Under the pieces are notes generated by a model. That model was not told the origin of the DNA. It ran no database searches and saw only the letters and a program-made list of their open reading frames with translations. Made by a program: the position numbers and the translations under genes. From a virus, in the IMG/VR virus record IMGVR_UViG_3300020165_000195, positions 1 to 20,536 of that record: DNA of 20,536 bases; one strand, written 5' to 3'. Below are positions 1 through 6,187 of the stretch, piece after piece. Every line of letters begins with the position of its first letter. Positions within the stretch are counted from its first letter, which is position 1.

Positions 1-255
1 CTTCACATCGATGCTCACACCCTCAAACCAAAGGTCAACGCCACCATCACTCACTACGTTGACGGTAGGCGTCTCTACCCCAAGTAATCGAGCAACAGCG
101 AACTCTGCCTTAAAGCCATAGATGTTTGCCTCTACCCTGCTTTGCCTGTCGTTCTCTAGCCTTGGCTTGAAGCCCTGCATCTCGCATAGCTTTACCGTAT
201 CGGCTCCCATAATTTCAGAGCTGTGAACGTCCTGCTTACTTAGCTTTATGAGCAT
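1..255 (-). CDS. PD-(D/E)XK nuclease-like phage protein, C-terminus cut by window edge
   Basis: Only the first 85 codons are present; the frame is open to base 1. I chose the ATG at 253-255 because an AAAGGA Shine-Dalgarno lies about 10 nt upstream, although this overlaps the end of the preceding gene by 20 nt; the next in-frame ATG is at 208-210. Visible residues suggest a restriction-endonuclease-like fold: a helix with E51 (GFKAEFAVARLLG), then GGVDLWFEG and SIDVK, giving the D74...D83-x-K85 spacing of a PD-(D/E)XK core. In this family the acidic residues and lysine bind metal and cleave DNA. It is the last visible gene of the minus-strand early operon, after another PD-(D/E)XK gene, so a role in phage DNA processing or host DNA degradation is likely. 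Function is inferred; the rest of the protein is unseen. Confidence 0.6.
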   Translation of the reverse strand, partial: MLIKLSKQDVHSSEIMGADTVKLCEMQGFKPRLENDRQSRVEANIYGFKAEFAVARLLGVETPTVNVVSDGGVDLWFEGVSIDVK

Positions 256-520
256 TTTTCCAAATTCCTTTCACGCCATTGATGATGAACTGTTTGGTGT
301 GTATTGGATCTGCAATCTCAGGTATTGAATTGATTGCCTTTCGTCTTTGTTCTTTTGTCTGGAGGTCAGCTATCTGTGACGGTAGATAATAGATTAGAGT
401 GGCTCTGGCGAGTGCGTGGAACTCTTTTGGCATACTTCCCTCTATGTGCTTTAGGCACTGGGGGTAATATATTTTTTCCGCCGCATTTTTTACGAGGACT
501 CTAAGCTTGTCTGGTTTCAT
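236..520 (-). CDS. Hypothetical phage protein (94 aa)
   Basis: I do not recognise this protein. It is a small basic protein, predicted mostly helical, with a Lys-rich C-terminus (GIWKNAHKAK) and no transmembrane segment or clear motif. The ATG at 518-520 overlaps the TGA of the upstream nuclease gene (TGATG), and GGAG sits about 8 nt before it, so translation is probably coupled; a GTG one codon upstream is an alternative start. Its 3' end overlaps the start of the next gene by 20 nt. The packed operon position supports a real gene with a nucleic-acid-related accessory role, but that is inference only. Confidence 0.65.
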   Translation of the reverse strand: MKPDKLRVLVKNAAEKIYYPQCLKHIEGSMPKEFHALARATLIYYLPSQIADLQTKEQRRKAINSIPEIADPIHTKQFIINGVKGIWKNAHKAK

Positions 521-918
521 CACATCTCCAGAAGCTCACGCATCAACATAATCCCAGTCTCATAATCGACTGTCGCAGTGTCTGATTCGTAGCCCTTTCC
601 CATTAAATCTGATAGCCGAAACACAAACTTAATTGGCTGTCGGTCATACTTATAAATTAGCACTGGAATATACTCATCACCGGCAGAGGTTAGCGTTTGA
701 TCCCACCAGTCTTCTTTGTGCCAGTTGCCAGACTTATAACGCTTGGCTTCGATCATCAAATTATTAAATTCAATGTCCGCTTTTCCGGCAGTCTGATACT
801 GTTCAAGATTGCGCTTCAAATGACTAGCGCACTCACCAAACTCATCTTGAAATTTCTTAATAAGATCGCGCTCAAAAGCGTGACCCTTCGAGCGTCCATT
901 AATCGGCACGAGGATCAT
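520..918 (-). CDS. PD-(D/E)XK nuclease / Holliday-junction-resolvase-like protein
   Basis: A 132-residue protein with the core of a PD-(D/E)XK endonuclease. The N-terminal helix carries E16 (GHAFERDLIKKF), followed by GKADIEF with D48 and LMIEAKRYK with E57-x-K59, then a helix starting WWDQTL that could supply the glutamine seen in resolvase-like members. The opening GRSKGHAFER is typical of phage enzymes annotated as Holliday junction resolvases. The likely role is cleavage of branched recombination or replication intermediates. The ATG is at 916-918, overlapping the end of the DUF3310 gene by 20 nt; a G-run abuts the start but there is no clean Shine-Dalgarno, so coupling is likely. A general structure-specific or host-DNA nuclease is the alternative. 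Confidence 0.75.
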   Translation of the reverse strand: MILVPINGRSKGHAFERDLIKKFQDEFGECASHLKRNLEQYQTAGKADIEFNNLMIEAKRYKSGNWHKEDWWDQTLTSAGDEYIPVLIYKYDRQPIKFVFRLSDLMGKGYESDTATVDYETGIMLMRELLEM

Positions 919-1294
919 CCCCCATGCTATATCGGGTGTACCAGATCGACTTCATCTTGTCTTGCTCTGGTGAATTTCCCGCCTTGTTGCCTTGGCGCCA
1001 TTGGTACTTAAACGCGGTGATTTCAGCCCACTCTCTGACGCGAGCCTCACCGTACAATTGCACCATGACATCGATGCATTCAACGCCACCGTCTTTAATG
1101 TAATGCTTGGGTTGAAATACGTTTTCTTCTCGCAAAATTGCAGGGTGTTCTTTTGCAACACGATCCCACTCCTCTGGCGTTGCGCTACTCAGTCCAGTTG
1201 ATCTTGTCCGCGATGTATTCTCTAAGATCGTACTCGGTTCCATACCGCGCAATGAACCGGCTTTTCGATGGGTGTCTTGATGTAAATTTTTCAT
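899..1294 (-). CDS. DUF3310 family protein
   Basis: The C-terminal half matches the DUF3310 pattern: HYIKDGGVECIDVM, then a segment ending ITAFKYQWR, then GNKAGNSPEQDKMKSIWY. This family is common in phages, sometimes annotated as nucleotide kinase or SaV-like, and its biochemical role is not established. The N-terminal ~40 residues are poorly conserved-looking. The start is interesting: the ATG at 1292-1294 has a strong AGGAGA Shine-Dalgarno about 6 nt upstream but lies 110 nt inside the upstream Ref-type nuclease gene. A start at Met18 (1241-1243) or a CTG near 1190 would shorten the overlap but has a weaker ribosome site. I keep the long form. It sits between two nuclease genes in the early operon. 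Confidence 0.75.
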   Translation of the reverse strand: MKNLHQDTHRKAGSLRGMEPSTILENTSRTRSTGLSSATPEEWDRVAKEHPAILREENVFQPKHYIKDGGVECIDVMVQLYGEARVREWAEITAFKYQWRQGNKAGNSPEQDKMKSIWYTRYSMGDDPRAD

Positions 1295-1490
1295 TGTCTT
1301 CTCCTGCGCGATGATGCGCGTAACACAGTGGAATTGTCAGTAAGTGAGCGTCCGGTTTTGTCTTGCCTTCAATGTGATGAATCTCGGCAGGACTGGTAAC
1401 GCCATACAATTTCTTGCATATGACGCAACCGAATTCAGCAATTGCCGACATCCACTTTTTTTCTTGGACACTTGGCGTTCTACTCTTCAT
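1185..1490 (-). CDS. Ref-type RecA-dependent HNH nuclease
   Basis: A 101-residue protein matching the Ref (recombination enhancement function) family known from phage P1, whose nuclease acts on RecA-ssDNA filaments. Diagnostic features from the chosen start are the CVIC pair (C22, C25), SPAEIHHIEGKTKPDAH (H38/H39, H49), TIPLCYAHH (C56, H59/H60) and GEDNEKFTSRHP (H73). These fit zinc-binding and HNH catalytic positions. I prefer the ATG at 1488-1490, which overlaps the stop of the upstream HTH gene by 11 nt; a TTG at 1535 would add 15 residues that look unlike the family. Its last 110 nt also encode the start of the DUF3310 protein. Its likely role is targeted nicking or cleavage during phage recombination. 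Confidence 0.85.
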   Translation of the reverse strand: MKSRTPSVQEKKWMSAIAEFGCVICKKLYGVTSPAEIHHIEGKTKPDAHLLTIPLCYAHHRAGEDNEKFTSRHPSKSRFIARYGTEYDLREYIADKINWTE

Positions 1491-1683
1491 TCGATGCGTA
1501 CAAGTGATCAACCGATACGTCGAAATGACTGGCAAGTTTCTTCATCACTTGAAAGCTTGGAAACAAAGTTTTGCCAACTAGAAACCGATGAATAGTGGGT
1601 TGAGGCACTCCAGTTTTTCTAGCCAGAGTGGACTGTGAAATTTTGTGATCTTGCATTAGTTGCTTTAAGACGTTCTCTTTCAT
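1480..1683 (-). CDS. Small XRE/Cro-type helix-turn-helix regulator
   Basis: A 67-residue single-domain protein, nearly all of it an XRE-type HTH. The recognition unit is SQSTLARKTGVPQPTIHRFL, roughly residues 17-36, followed by two helices ending VSVDHLY. There is no dimerisation or S24 peptidase extension, as in Cro-like proteins. The ATG at 1681-1683 has AGGA about 8 nt upstream. It lies mid-operon between the coiled-coil gene and the Ref nuclease rather than immediately divergent from the repressor-like gene at 4897. It probably binds operators in the divergent control region or represses its own operon late; the target is not visible. Confidence 0.85.
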   Translation of the reverse strand: MKENVLKQLMQDHKISQSTLARKTGVPQPTIHRFLVGKTLFPSFQVMKKLASHFDVSVDHLYASNEE

Positions 1684-1688
1684 TTTAC

Positions 1689-2033
1689 TTATCCTTGGTG
1701 GTTGTAAATTCTATTTTTTTCAAACCGTAGGTTAGCCATTGTTGACTGCCAGACTTTGAACTCGACCTCTGCCGCCGCGAGATTTGATTTTGCGGCAACC
1801 AATTTTCCTTTTGCCGTACCAACATCTAATCTGCACTGGTATACATCGCAATCTTCATCGGCGGTGCGAGATTGTTTCGCGTGAGTTTTGTGACCTCGCG
1901 ACTCTGCCCTTACCATTGTCAATGCAACCATCTTTTTTAATTCAGCCTCAGCCCCAGCCAGTTCATACTCCGCTCTTGCGATTGACTTGCCAGCCTGTCT
2001 AATGTTTTCTGCAAATTGCTCTTGATCGTCCAT
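1689..2033 (-). CDS. Hypothetical coiled-coil early protein
   Basis: I do not recognise the family. The 114 residues are dominated by Ala/Glu/Lys-rich heptad-like helices: about residues 5-40 (AEYELAGAEAELKK) and 72-100 (KGKLVAAKSNLAAAEVEF), separated by a charged loop with HKTHAKQS and a lone CDVYQC pair. This suggests a helical hairpin or dimeric coiled coil. Its ATG overlaps the stop of the primase-helicase (TAATG), so the two are probably translated together, and a role as helicase loader, recombination accessory or DNA-binding partner is plausible but unproven. Confidence 0.7.
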   Translation of the reverse strand: MDDQEQFAENIRQAGKSIARAEYELAGAEAELKKMVALTMVRAESRGHKTHAKQSRTADEDCDVYQCRLDVGTAKGKLVAAKSNLAAAEVEFKVWQSTMANLRFEKNRIYNHQG

Positions 2034-3880
2034 TACGCTTCCTTCGAGTAATTAATATAAAATTTTGGCTTACTGCCCTTTCTCTCCTTGTACTGCATGC
2101 AAGCCGTATCAAATTCAAAACCCACCTTGCCCTCATACATGCCGTTTCGATTCTTTAGCACTTCAAAATAAGAGTCCCATTGCTTGACATACTTTTCCGG
2201 TGGCTCTTCACCGAGCATCTCTGCTTGCTCAAGCATTTCAATCTTGCGCTTGTTCTTAAAAATGGAAATGAATGTATCGGCAAGATCAGTAATCGAGCCT
2301 GACCCCTTAACGTCATATTTGTTTGGCGCGGAGTACTCAGACTCACCCTTGCGAACGTGCGTAACTAAGAAAATTGTTACCGGAAAACTAAGCTTAAAAT
2401 TCACCAACATTTCGACAAACTTTTGCTGATTCTCATAGTCATCCTGCCTCACCATATTGGTTAGCGAATCAATGACAAAAACATTGATGCCATAACGGCG
2501 GTAGGCGTACTCAAAACACTCCATTAAATCCTTTGGTTTGGGCGTCAGCTTATCCACGAACAGCCATAAATTAGGGGCTAACCACTCCAGTATTTTCTGC
2601 CGATAAGGCTTAGGCGGTGTGCCTGATCCGGCGGCTTGCCGCATCATCCTGCCAAGGGTGGATTTGGGGGGCATCTCCATTGAGGCAATCAGCACTTTTT
2701 GATCTTGCTGAATCGCGTTGAGACACATTTGTCCAAGGAATAAAGACTTGCCATGACCGTTGATGCCGCAAAAGCCAATCATTTCATGGGGTCTGAATCG
2801 AATATCCTCTTCATCAAGCTTGCCCCAACCGGAACGAAAGCCACTGTCCTCACCTGTAACGCTGAAAAAATCATCAATGTCAGATTCAAATGCCGTAACA
2901 CTTTTTAGCGTTTCGGGGTCTTTCCAAACCGCTTCTTCATAAGCACCACTTAGGACAAATCGAGCGTATTCATAGGGGTTCTGACCTTGGGGTGCTTTCA
3001 TCAAAAGATCATTGATATCTTTGGTGGGAAGGTTGATTCGATGACATCGATCACCTAGCCGATTCATAATTTCTGCGGCGGCTAATTCACCTTGCTCATC
3101 CATATCGGTTGCCACAAGGATGCGCTCGAATCTTGCTAAATTCTCGTACTCGTTCTCAATCCACTTGGTTTGTTTGGCTCCTTTTCCGCCACCCATTGGC
3201 ACGGATAAAGCGGGAAATCCTAGCTCAGTACAGCAAATGGCATCCATTTCGCCTTCCACTAACCAGCCCTCTCTGGCGTCATCAGGGATAACGTGCCAAC
3301 CGAAAAGAATCGGTTTAAGGTTTTTTTGAGTAGAGGGGTTGCCGTCATAATTCATCGGCTTGGTCTTGATAAAAACCAGTTCGCCCTTGGGATCATAAAA
3401 AGGGAAGACAACGTCCTTACCGCCCTTCCCATCAGTTTCATAGATTCGATGTCTAAAGCACACCTCTCCCACATCTTTAAAGCCTCGGCTATCCATGTAG
3501 CCATGGAGGACTTCACTGTTCTTTTGTTCAGGAAGCTTTGGAATGTTGTAGGTTTTATTTTTTACCGCGCTGAATTTTTTTGCCGGAGCGCCATCACGAA
3601 TATTAAATCGCTTCTTCCCCCAATCCATGGCATCAACAAGACTTAACCCTAACGCATGCTGAATGAGATCCAACATATCGCCAGTATCACCGGTGGCAAA
3701 GTCAATATACCTGCCAGACTGTTCTCCATGCAGGTAGACAGACATTGACCTGCCCTTCTCGCCATCAATCGAACCAATTTTGTAACAGCCTGATTCCACG
3801 CGGCCATCGGGATAAAGTTCTTGACAGATACCGGAGGCGTTCTCGCCAAGGCGTTTTGAGAGATCTCTAATATCAATCAT
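2033..3880 (-). CDS. T7 gp4-like bifunctional DNA primase-helicase
   Basis: A 615-residue fusion of primase and replicative helicase acting at the phage fork. The N-terminal ~90 residues resemble the primase N-domain (VYLHGEQSGRYIDFATGDTG), but a four-cysteine zinc ribbon is not obvious. A TOPRIM domain spans about 190-300, with E209 in EGEMDA and the D259/D261 pair in TDMDEQGE. The C-terminal RecA-like DnaB/gp4 helicase has Walker A GINGHGKS (372-379, K378), Walker B FVIDS (D471), and VTHVRKGE downstream. The arrangement and length are normal for phage gp4-type proteins. The start overlaps the initiator stop by 4 nt (ATGA). It would unwind DNA and, if the TOPRIM domain is active, lay down primers; the missing zinc ribbon leaves sequence recognition uncertain. 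Confidence 0.93.
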   Translation of the reverse strand: MIDIRDLSKRLGENASGICQELYPDGRVESGCYKIGSIDGEKGRSMSVYLHGEQSGRYIDFATGDTGDMLDLIQHALGLSLVDAMDWGKKRFNIRDGAPAKKFSAVKNKTYNIPKLPEQKNSEVLHGYMDSRGFKDVGEVCFRHRIYETDGKGGKDVVFPFYDPKGELVFIKTKPMNYDGNPSTQKNLKPILFGWHVIPDDAREGWLVEGEMDAICCTELGFPALSVPMGGGKGAKQTKWIENEYENLARFERILVATDMDEQGELAAAEIMNRLGDRCHRINLPTKDINDLLMKAPQGQNPYEYARFVLSGAYEEAVWKDPETLKSVTAFESDIDDFFSVTGEDSGFRSGWGKLDEEDIRFRPHEMIGFCGINGHGKSLFLGQMCLNAIQQDQKVLIASMEMPPKSTLGRMMRQAAGSGTPPKPYRQKILEWLAPNLWLFVDKLTPKPKDLMECFEYAYRRYGINVFVIDSLTNMVRQDDYENQQKFVEMLVNFKLSFPVTIFLVTHVRKGESEYSAPNKYDVKGSGSITDLADTFISIFKNKRKIEMLEQAEMLGEEPPEKYVKQWDSYFEVLKNRNGMYEGKVGFEFDTACMQYKERKGSKPKFYINYSKEA

Positions 3881-4617
3881 TTCACAGCCCCCAACAGATC
3901 ATGCTTTCTGTCATGACCTTGAAATGACTTAAGCGCATCCCAGTCTGGCTTGCCAACGGACTTCCATTCTCTGCTGATTGCAAAATCCACAACACCTGAC
4001 AGGTCAAAGCCGTGCCTCTTCAAAATGAGAAAGTCTTGGGTGATTACCGTAACCATCTTCTTAGCTGGCTTTCTGCCTTCACGCTCATCAAGCTTGTACT
4101 CCCACCATTTCTTCCAAGCAGACTTACTAACACCTTCCGGTGAAGTGTTAAGGAGGATAGAGCGCCAACATGTTTGTTCTTTTTGATGTTTGTTCTTTAT
4201 GATATTTGTTCTTTGGGTCTGATTACCTTGATCTGGGTTTACTTGATCTGGGTTTACTTGATCTGGGTTTCGATGATCTGGTGGAAAGCGATTCCTAACA
4301 TCAGTCACCAACCAATCCCACCGCACGACATGACCGCTTTCGTTTCTAACAATTTCTCTACGGATGTATCCCGCGCTCTCAAGCTCATCGGTAATGCGCG
4401 TCATTTTGACGTTGCCGACTCCAAATACAGTGCAAAGCTGATTGTTGGTTATTTGCCATTCATCAATATGGCTCAAGAGATAAACAAGAACCCCTAGAGA
4501 CTCTGGACTCAATGAGTCATCTCGCTGTGTGCTTGCTGATTTTGTTTCGGAACCTCGAAGAAGGCTGTTGGGGAGGCGGGTGTAGTCTTGCTTGAGGGTG
4601 GCTCTTCGGTAAATCAT
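3877..4617 (-). CDS. Winged-helix replication initiator (lambda O-like role)
   Basis: A 246-residue protein. Residues about 37-95 form a winged-helix/DnaD-N-like domain (LSPESLGVLVYLLSH, QITNNQLCTVFGVG, KMTRITDELESAGYIRRE). A low-complexity linker at about 112-135 carries NPDQV repeats. A C-terminal helical region (WWEYKLDEREGRKPAKKM, then KRHGFDLSGVVDFAI) resembles phage O-like helicase-recruiting domains. It is directly followed by the primase-helicase with ATGA overlap, the classic initiator/helicase pairing. The linker is encoded by short tandem DNA repeats (4171-4270), in the place lambda keeps its origin. It probably binds those repeats and recruits the helicase. It is the first gene of the minus operon, starting ATG 4615-4617. 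Family assignment is by domain order, not by strong sequence identity. Confidence 0.78.
   Translation of the reverse strand: MIYRRATLKQDYTRLPNSLLRGSETKSASTQRDDSLSPESLGVLVYLLSHIDEWQITNNQLCTVFGVGNVKMTRITDELESAGYIRREIVRNESGHVVRWDWLVTDVRNRFPPDHRNPDQVNPDQVNPDQGNQTQRTNIIKNKHQKEQTCWRSILLNTSPEGVSKSAWKKWWEYKLDEREGRKPAKKMVTVITQDFLILKRHGFDLSGVVDFAISREWKSVGKPDWDALKSFQGHDRKHDLLGAVK
4171..4218. repeat. Three tandem 16-bp repeats inside initiator gene (putative origin iterons)
   Basis: Three consecutive 16-bp units start at 4171, 4187 and 4203 with the shared core TTTGTTCTTT. Units one and two differ at one position; unit three is less exact. Because 16 is not a multiple of three, the encoded protein (QTQRTNIIKNKHQKEQ) does not repeat, so conservation is at DNA level. 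This is AT-rich, as expected for an unwinding element or initiator-binding iterons. It sits directly beside a second, 15-bp repeat set. Confidence 0.65.
4227..4270. repeat. Three tandem 15-bp repeats inside initiator gene (putative origin iterons)
   Basis: The unit CTTGATCTGGGTTTA occurs at 4227-4241 and 4242-4256, and again at 4257-4270 with a variant last base; a degenerate GATCTGG follows at about 4275. The unit encodes NPDQV repeats on the minus strand, so the repeat could arise at protein or DNA level. Position inside the initiator gene and adjacency to the 16-bp set favour an origin, as with the lambda ori iterons in gene O. Confidence 0.6.
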
Positions 4618-4638
4618 ATGCGATCCATGTCAGTTCAC

Positions 4639-4679
4639 TGTGTTAAATTATGTACAAGTGTAAATCTTTAACTAACACA
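4639..4679. promoter_or_regulatory. Divergent control region: operator-like TGTGTTA inverted pair
   Basis: TGTGTTAAA at 4639-4647 and TAACACA at 4673-4679 form an inverted pair about 20-60 nt upstream of the initiator start. A third copy, TTTAACACA (4876-4884), lies just before the repressor Shine-Dalgarno. A weak minus-strand -10 (CATAAT) falls between the first two. The arrangement fits operators for one of the two HTH proteins. Apart from these elements and the plus promoter, 4618-4896 holds nothing I recognise. Confidence 0.35.
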
Positions 4680-4797
4680 TAGCAACGATGAATTTTTTTA
4701 AGTCGCGGCAAATCACAAAACTACCTTTGTGTTCATGCATATCTTTTTTTTCTACACTTAGATTTCTATTTTTTCACTAGCGTCTTATAATTAACTC

Positions 4798-4827
4798 TTC
4801 ACATTAATGTTTACCTTAGTGTATAAT
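4798..4827 (+). promoter_or_regulatory. Sigma70-type promoter of the repressor-like gene
   Basis: TTCACA (4798-4803) and TATAAT (4822-4827) are separated by 18 bp and point at the repressor-like gene, giving a leader of roughly 60 nt. The -10 is consensus and the -35 differs from TTGACA at two positions. Confidence 0.55.
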
Positions 4828-4896
4828 GCCAAATCAGATATTCTGAATTTATGCCTATATAAAGGTTTGCAATTGTTTAACACACGGAGATTGTTA

Positions 4897-5310
4897 ATGG
4901 ACAAACTTGGAAAAGAAAAAAGAGCAACGATAGTCAACAACGCACTTGATAACGCTGGCGTACCCAACTGGGGACGAGCCGGAATTATTAAAAGCGCGTT
5001 GAGCGTATCACCCGCAACAGCTAGTGGATGGCTCACTGGTTCGTTGCCAAAAGATCCTCATTCATTGCTACACTTCTGCGACAAGTATGATTTAAGCCCC
5101 CATGAGTGGGTGTTTGGAGAGAAAAGCGCCGATACATCTGCTCTAACTGAAGAAAAAATTATAAGTTATGTGGGGAAAATTAAAGAGTTTGAAGTCGCTT
5201 CGGGAAAGACGCTTACACCCGATCAGTTTGCAAAGCTCTTTGTTTTACTTACTCGCTCGGAAGATCAGGCAAAGTTTTTACTGGAACACGCTGACTTTTT
5301 GTTATCTTAA
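4897..5310 (+). CDS. Repressor-like HTH protein without S24 peptidase domain
   Basis: A 137-residue protein with an N-terminal HTH (about residues 8-75): GIIKSALSVSPATASGWLTG as the helix-turn-helix, then SLLHFCDKYDLSPHEWVFGE, the closing helix typical of CI-type N-domains. The C-terminal ~60 residues are helical and acidic, ending LLTRSEDQAKFLLEHADFLL, perhaps for oligomerisation. There is no Ala-Gly cleavage site or Ser/Lys dyad, so it is not a LexA-like self-cleaving repressor. ATG 4897-4899 is preferred over an in-frame ATG at 4807 because GGAG lies 7 nt upstream and the promoter -10 overlaps the longer form. It is divergent from the replication operon, which suggests lysogeny control or replication-operon repression. 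An activator or CII-like role is the alternative. Confidence 0.75.
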   Translation: MDKLGKEKRATIVNNALDNAGVPNWGRAGIIKSALSVSPATASGWLTGSLPKDPHSLLHFCDKYDLSPHEWVFGEKSADTSALTEEKIISYVGKIKEFEVASGKTLTPDQFAKLFVLLTRSEDQAKFLLEHADFLLS

Positions 5311-5376
5311 TTTTTAAAATGCACACCTCAAACCCGATGCTAGTGTGTCGCGGTAATGTATTCTTTAGTAAAAACG

Positions 5377-5393
5377 TATTAGAACAACTAATA
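5377..5393. promoter_or_regulatory. Operator-like palindrome before a tiny ORF
   Basis: TATTAG and CTAATA are perfect 6-bp arms around the 5-nt spacer AACAA, a 17-bp dyad of the size bound by phage HTH dimers. It directly precedes AAAAGGAG and the small frame at 5410. Confidence 0.35.
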
Positions 5394-5409
5394 AAAGGAG
5401 TATGAAAAA

Positions 5410-5475
5410 ATGATGGTCAATACACATACTAATTACTATTCGCTCGTATACTTGAGCTTTATAAATACACGATGA
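5410..5475 (+). CDS. Possible 21-residue peptide
   Basis: ATG at 5410 opens a 21-codon frame ending TGA at 5473-5475, encoding a Tyr/Asn/Thr-rich peptide starting MMVNTHTNYY. AGGAG sits 9 nt upstream, the only reason to consider it. An ATG at 5402 with the same ribosome site gives only three codons. It could instead be an untranslated leader element upstream of the recombination promoter. Confidence 0.25.
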   Translation: MMVNTHTNYYSLVYLSFINTR

Positions 5476-5496
5476 AATAAGTTTTACATATTTGCA

Positions 5497-5524
5497 TTGC
5501 TTTTACGTATTCAGGTGCTATAAT
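5497..5524 (+). promoter_or_regulatory. Extended -10 promoter of the recombination operon
   Basis: TGCTATAAT (5516-5524) is an extended consensus -10; TTGCTT at 5497-5502 is a reasonable -35 at 16 bp. Transcription would start about 25 nt before the annealase ATG, making this the promoter for the 5555-8281 gene string. Confidence 0.6.
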
Positions 5525-5554
5525 TAGTCCATAGATAACAAAATGGATTAGCAC

Positions 5555-6187
5555 ATGGATACGTTGAGTCGCGCACAAATCTGGAAAACTCTCAGCAACA
5601 TTGATGTAACTCCCCTCTGCACTGAAACCGAAATGATCGGCAAAGAGACCATTCACTATTTACCGTGGATGGCGGCTCACGAAATCATGATGGGTCAGTT
5701 TCCTGAGTACACTTGGGAATTTTCTGAAGATCCCCAAGGTCGAGAAGTGCATTACTTTGATGACGGCTCTGCGGAAGTCCGCTGTCGAATGACCATTGGC
5801 ACTCACACCAATATCACGTATTTACCAGTTCATCGGCATGGGGTGGCGATCCCTGCACCCAGCGCAATGGACATCAACAAAGCCAAACAACGCGCTAGAG
5901 TGAAAGCGTTAGGTGAATTTGGTTTAGGTTATCAGATGTGGCTCGCAAAGCCCGATACTTCACCCCAATTAAGAGAAGATGCTGAAGACAAGGTTACTGA
6001 AGATGACTTGGTTGCTCAGTGTTGGCTTGCCGCCAGAGATAAAATTGCCGAGGCAACTAATGTTAGCGCCGGTAAAAAGCATTTTAGCCGGTACAAAAAA
6101 GGTTTAGAAAATCGTGGCTTGGTTGACTCCAACGAAAATCGCTGGAAGGAAGTGTGTAAAGCAAAAGGCTGGAGGGCTGAGAAGTGA
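5555..6187 (+). CDS. DUF1071-type single-strand annealing protein
   Basis: A 210-residue protein matching DUF1071, a phage family regarded as Rad52/Red-beta-like annealases. Recognisable blocks are IWKTLSNIDVTP near the N-terminus, THYLPWMAAHEIMM-like text at about 33-46 (here IHYLPWMAAHEIMM), EVHYFDDGSAEVRC (64-77), and the hallmark PSAMDINKAKQRARVKALG (102-120) followed by GLGYQMW. The basic C-terminal ~60 residues are more variable. Such proteins coat and anneal complementary ssDNA made by the exonuclease encoded next. The gene lies 31 nt after a strong promoter and overlaps the exonuclease start by 4 nt. The ribosome site is weak (GGA, 7 nt). Confidence 0.85.
   Translation: MDTLSRAQIWKTLSNIDVTPLCTETEMIGKETIHYLPWMAAHEIMMGQFPEYTWEFSEDPQGREVHYFDDGSAEVRCRMTIGTHTNITYLPVHRHGVAIPAPSAMDINKAKQRARVKALGEFGLGYQMWLAKPDTSPQLREDAEDKVTEDDLVAQCWLAARDKIAEATNVSAGKKHFSRYKKGLENRGLVDSNENRWKEVCKAKGWRAEK

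Noticed and set aside
697-1011. A 104-codon plus-strand frame opposite the PD-(D/E)XK and DUF3310 genes
   Set aside because: It is antisense to two well-supported genes with family motifs, and its product is Cys/Leu-rich shadow sequence.
952-1161. A 69-codon minus-strand frame overlapping the DUF3310 gene
   Set aside because: The DUF3310 frame carries the recognisable motif and strong ribosome site; the alternative product has no recognisable pattern.
4171-4270. CRISPR array
   Set aside because: The repeats are 15-16 bp, directly tandem with no spacers, and lie inside a coding gene.
4807-4896. 30-residue N-terminal extension of the repressor-like protein from ATG 4807
   Set aside because: The consensus -10 box (4822-4827) lies inside the extension and a good GGAG precedes ATG 4897, so the shorter start is preferred.
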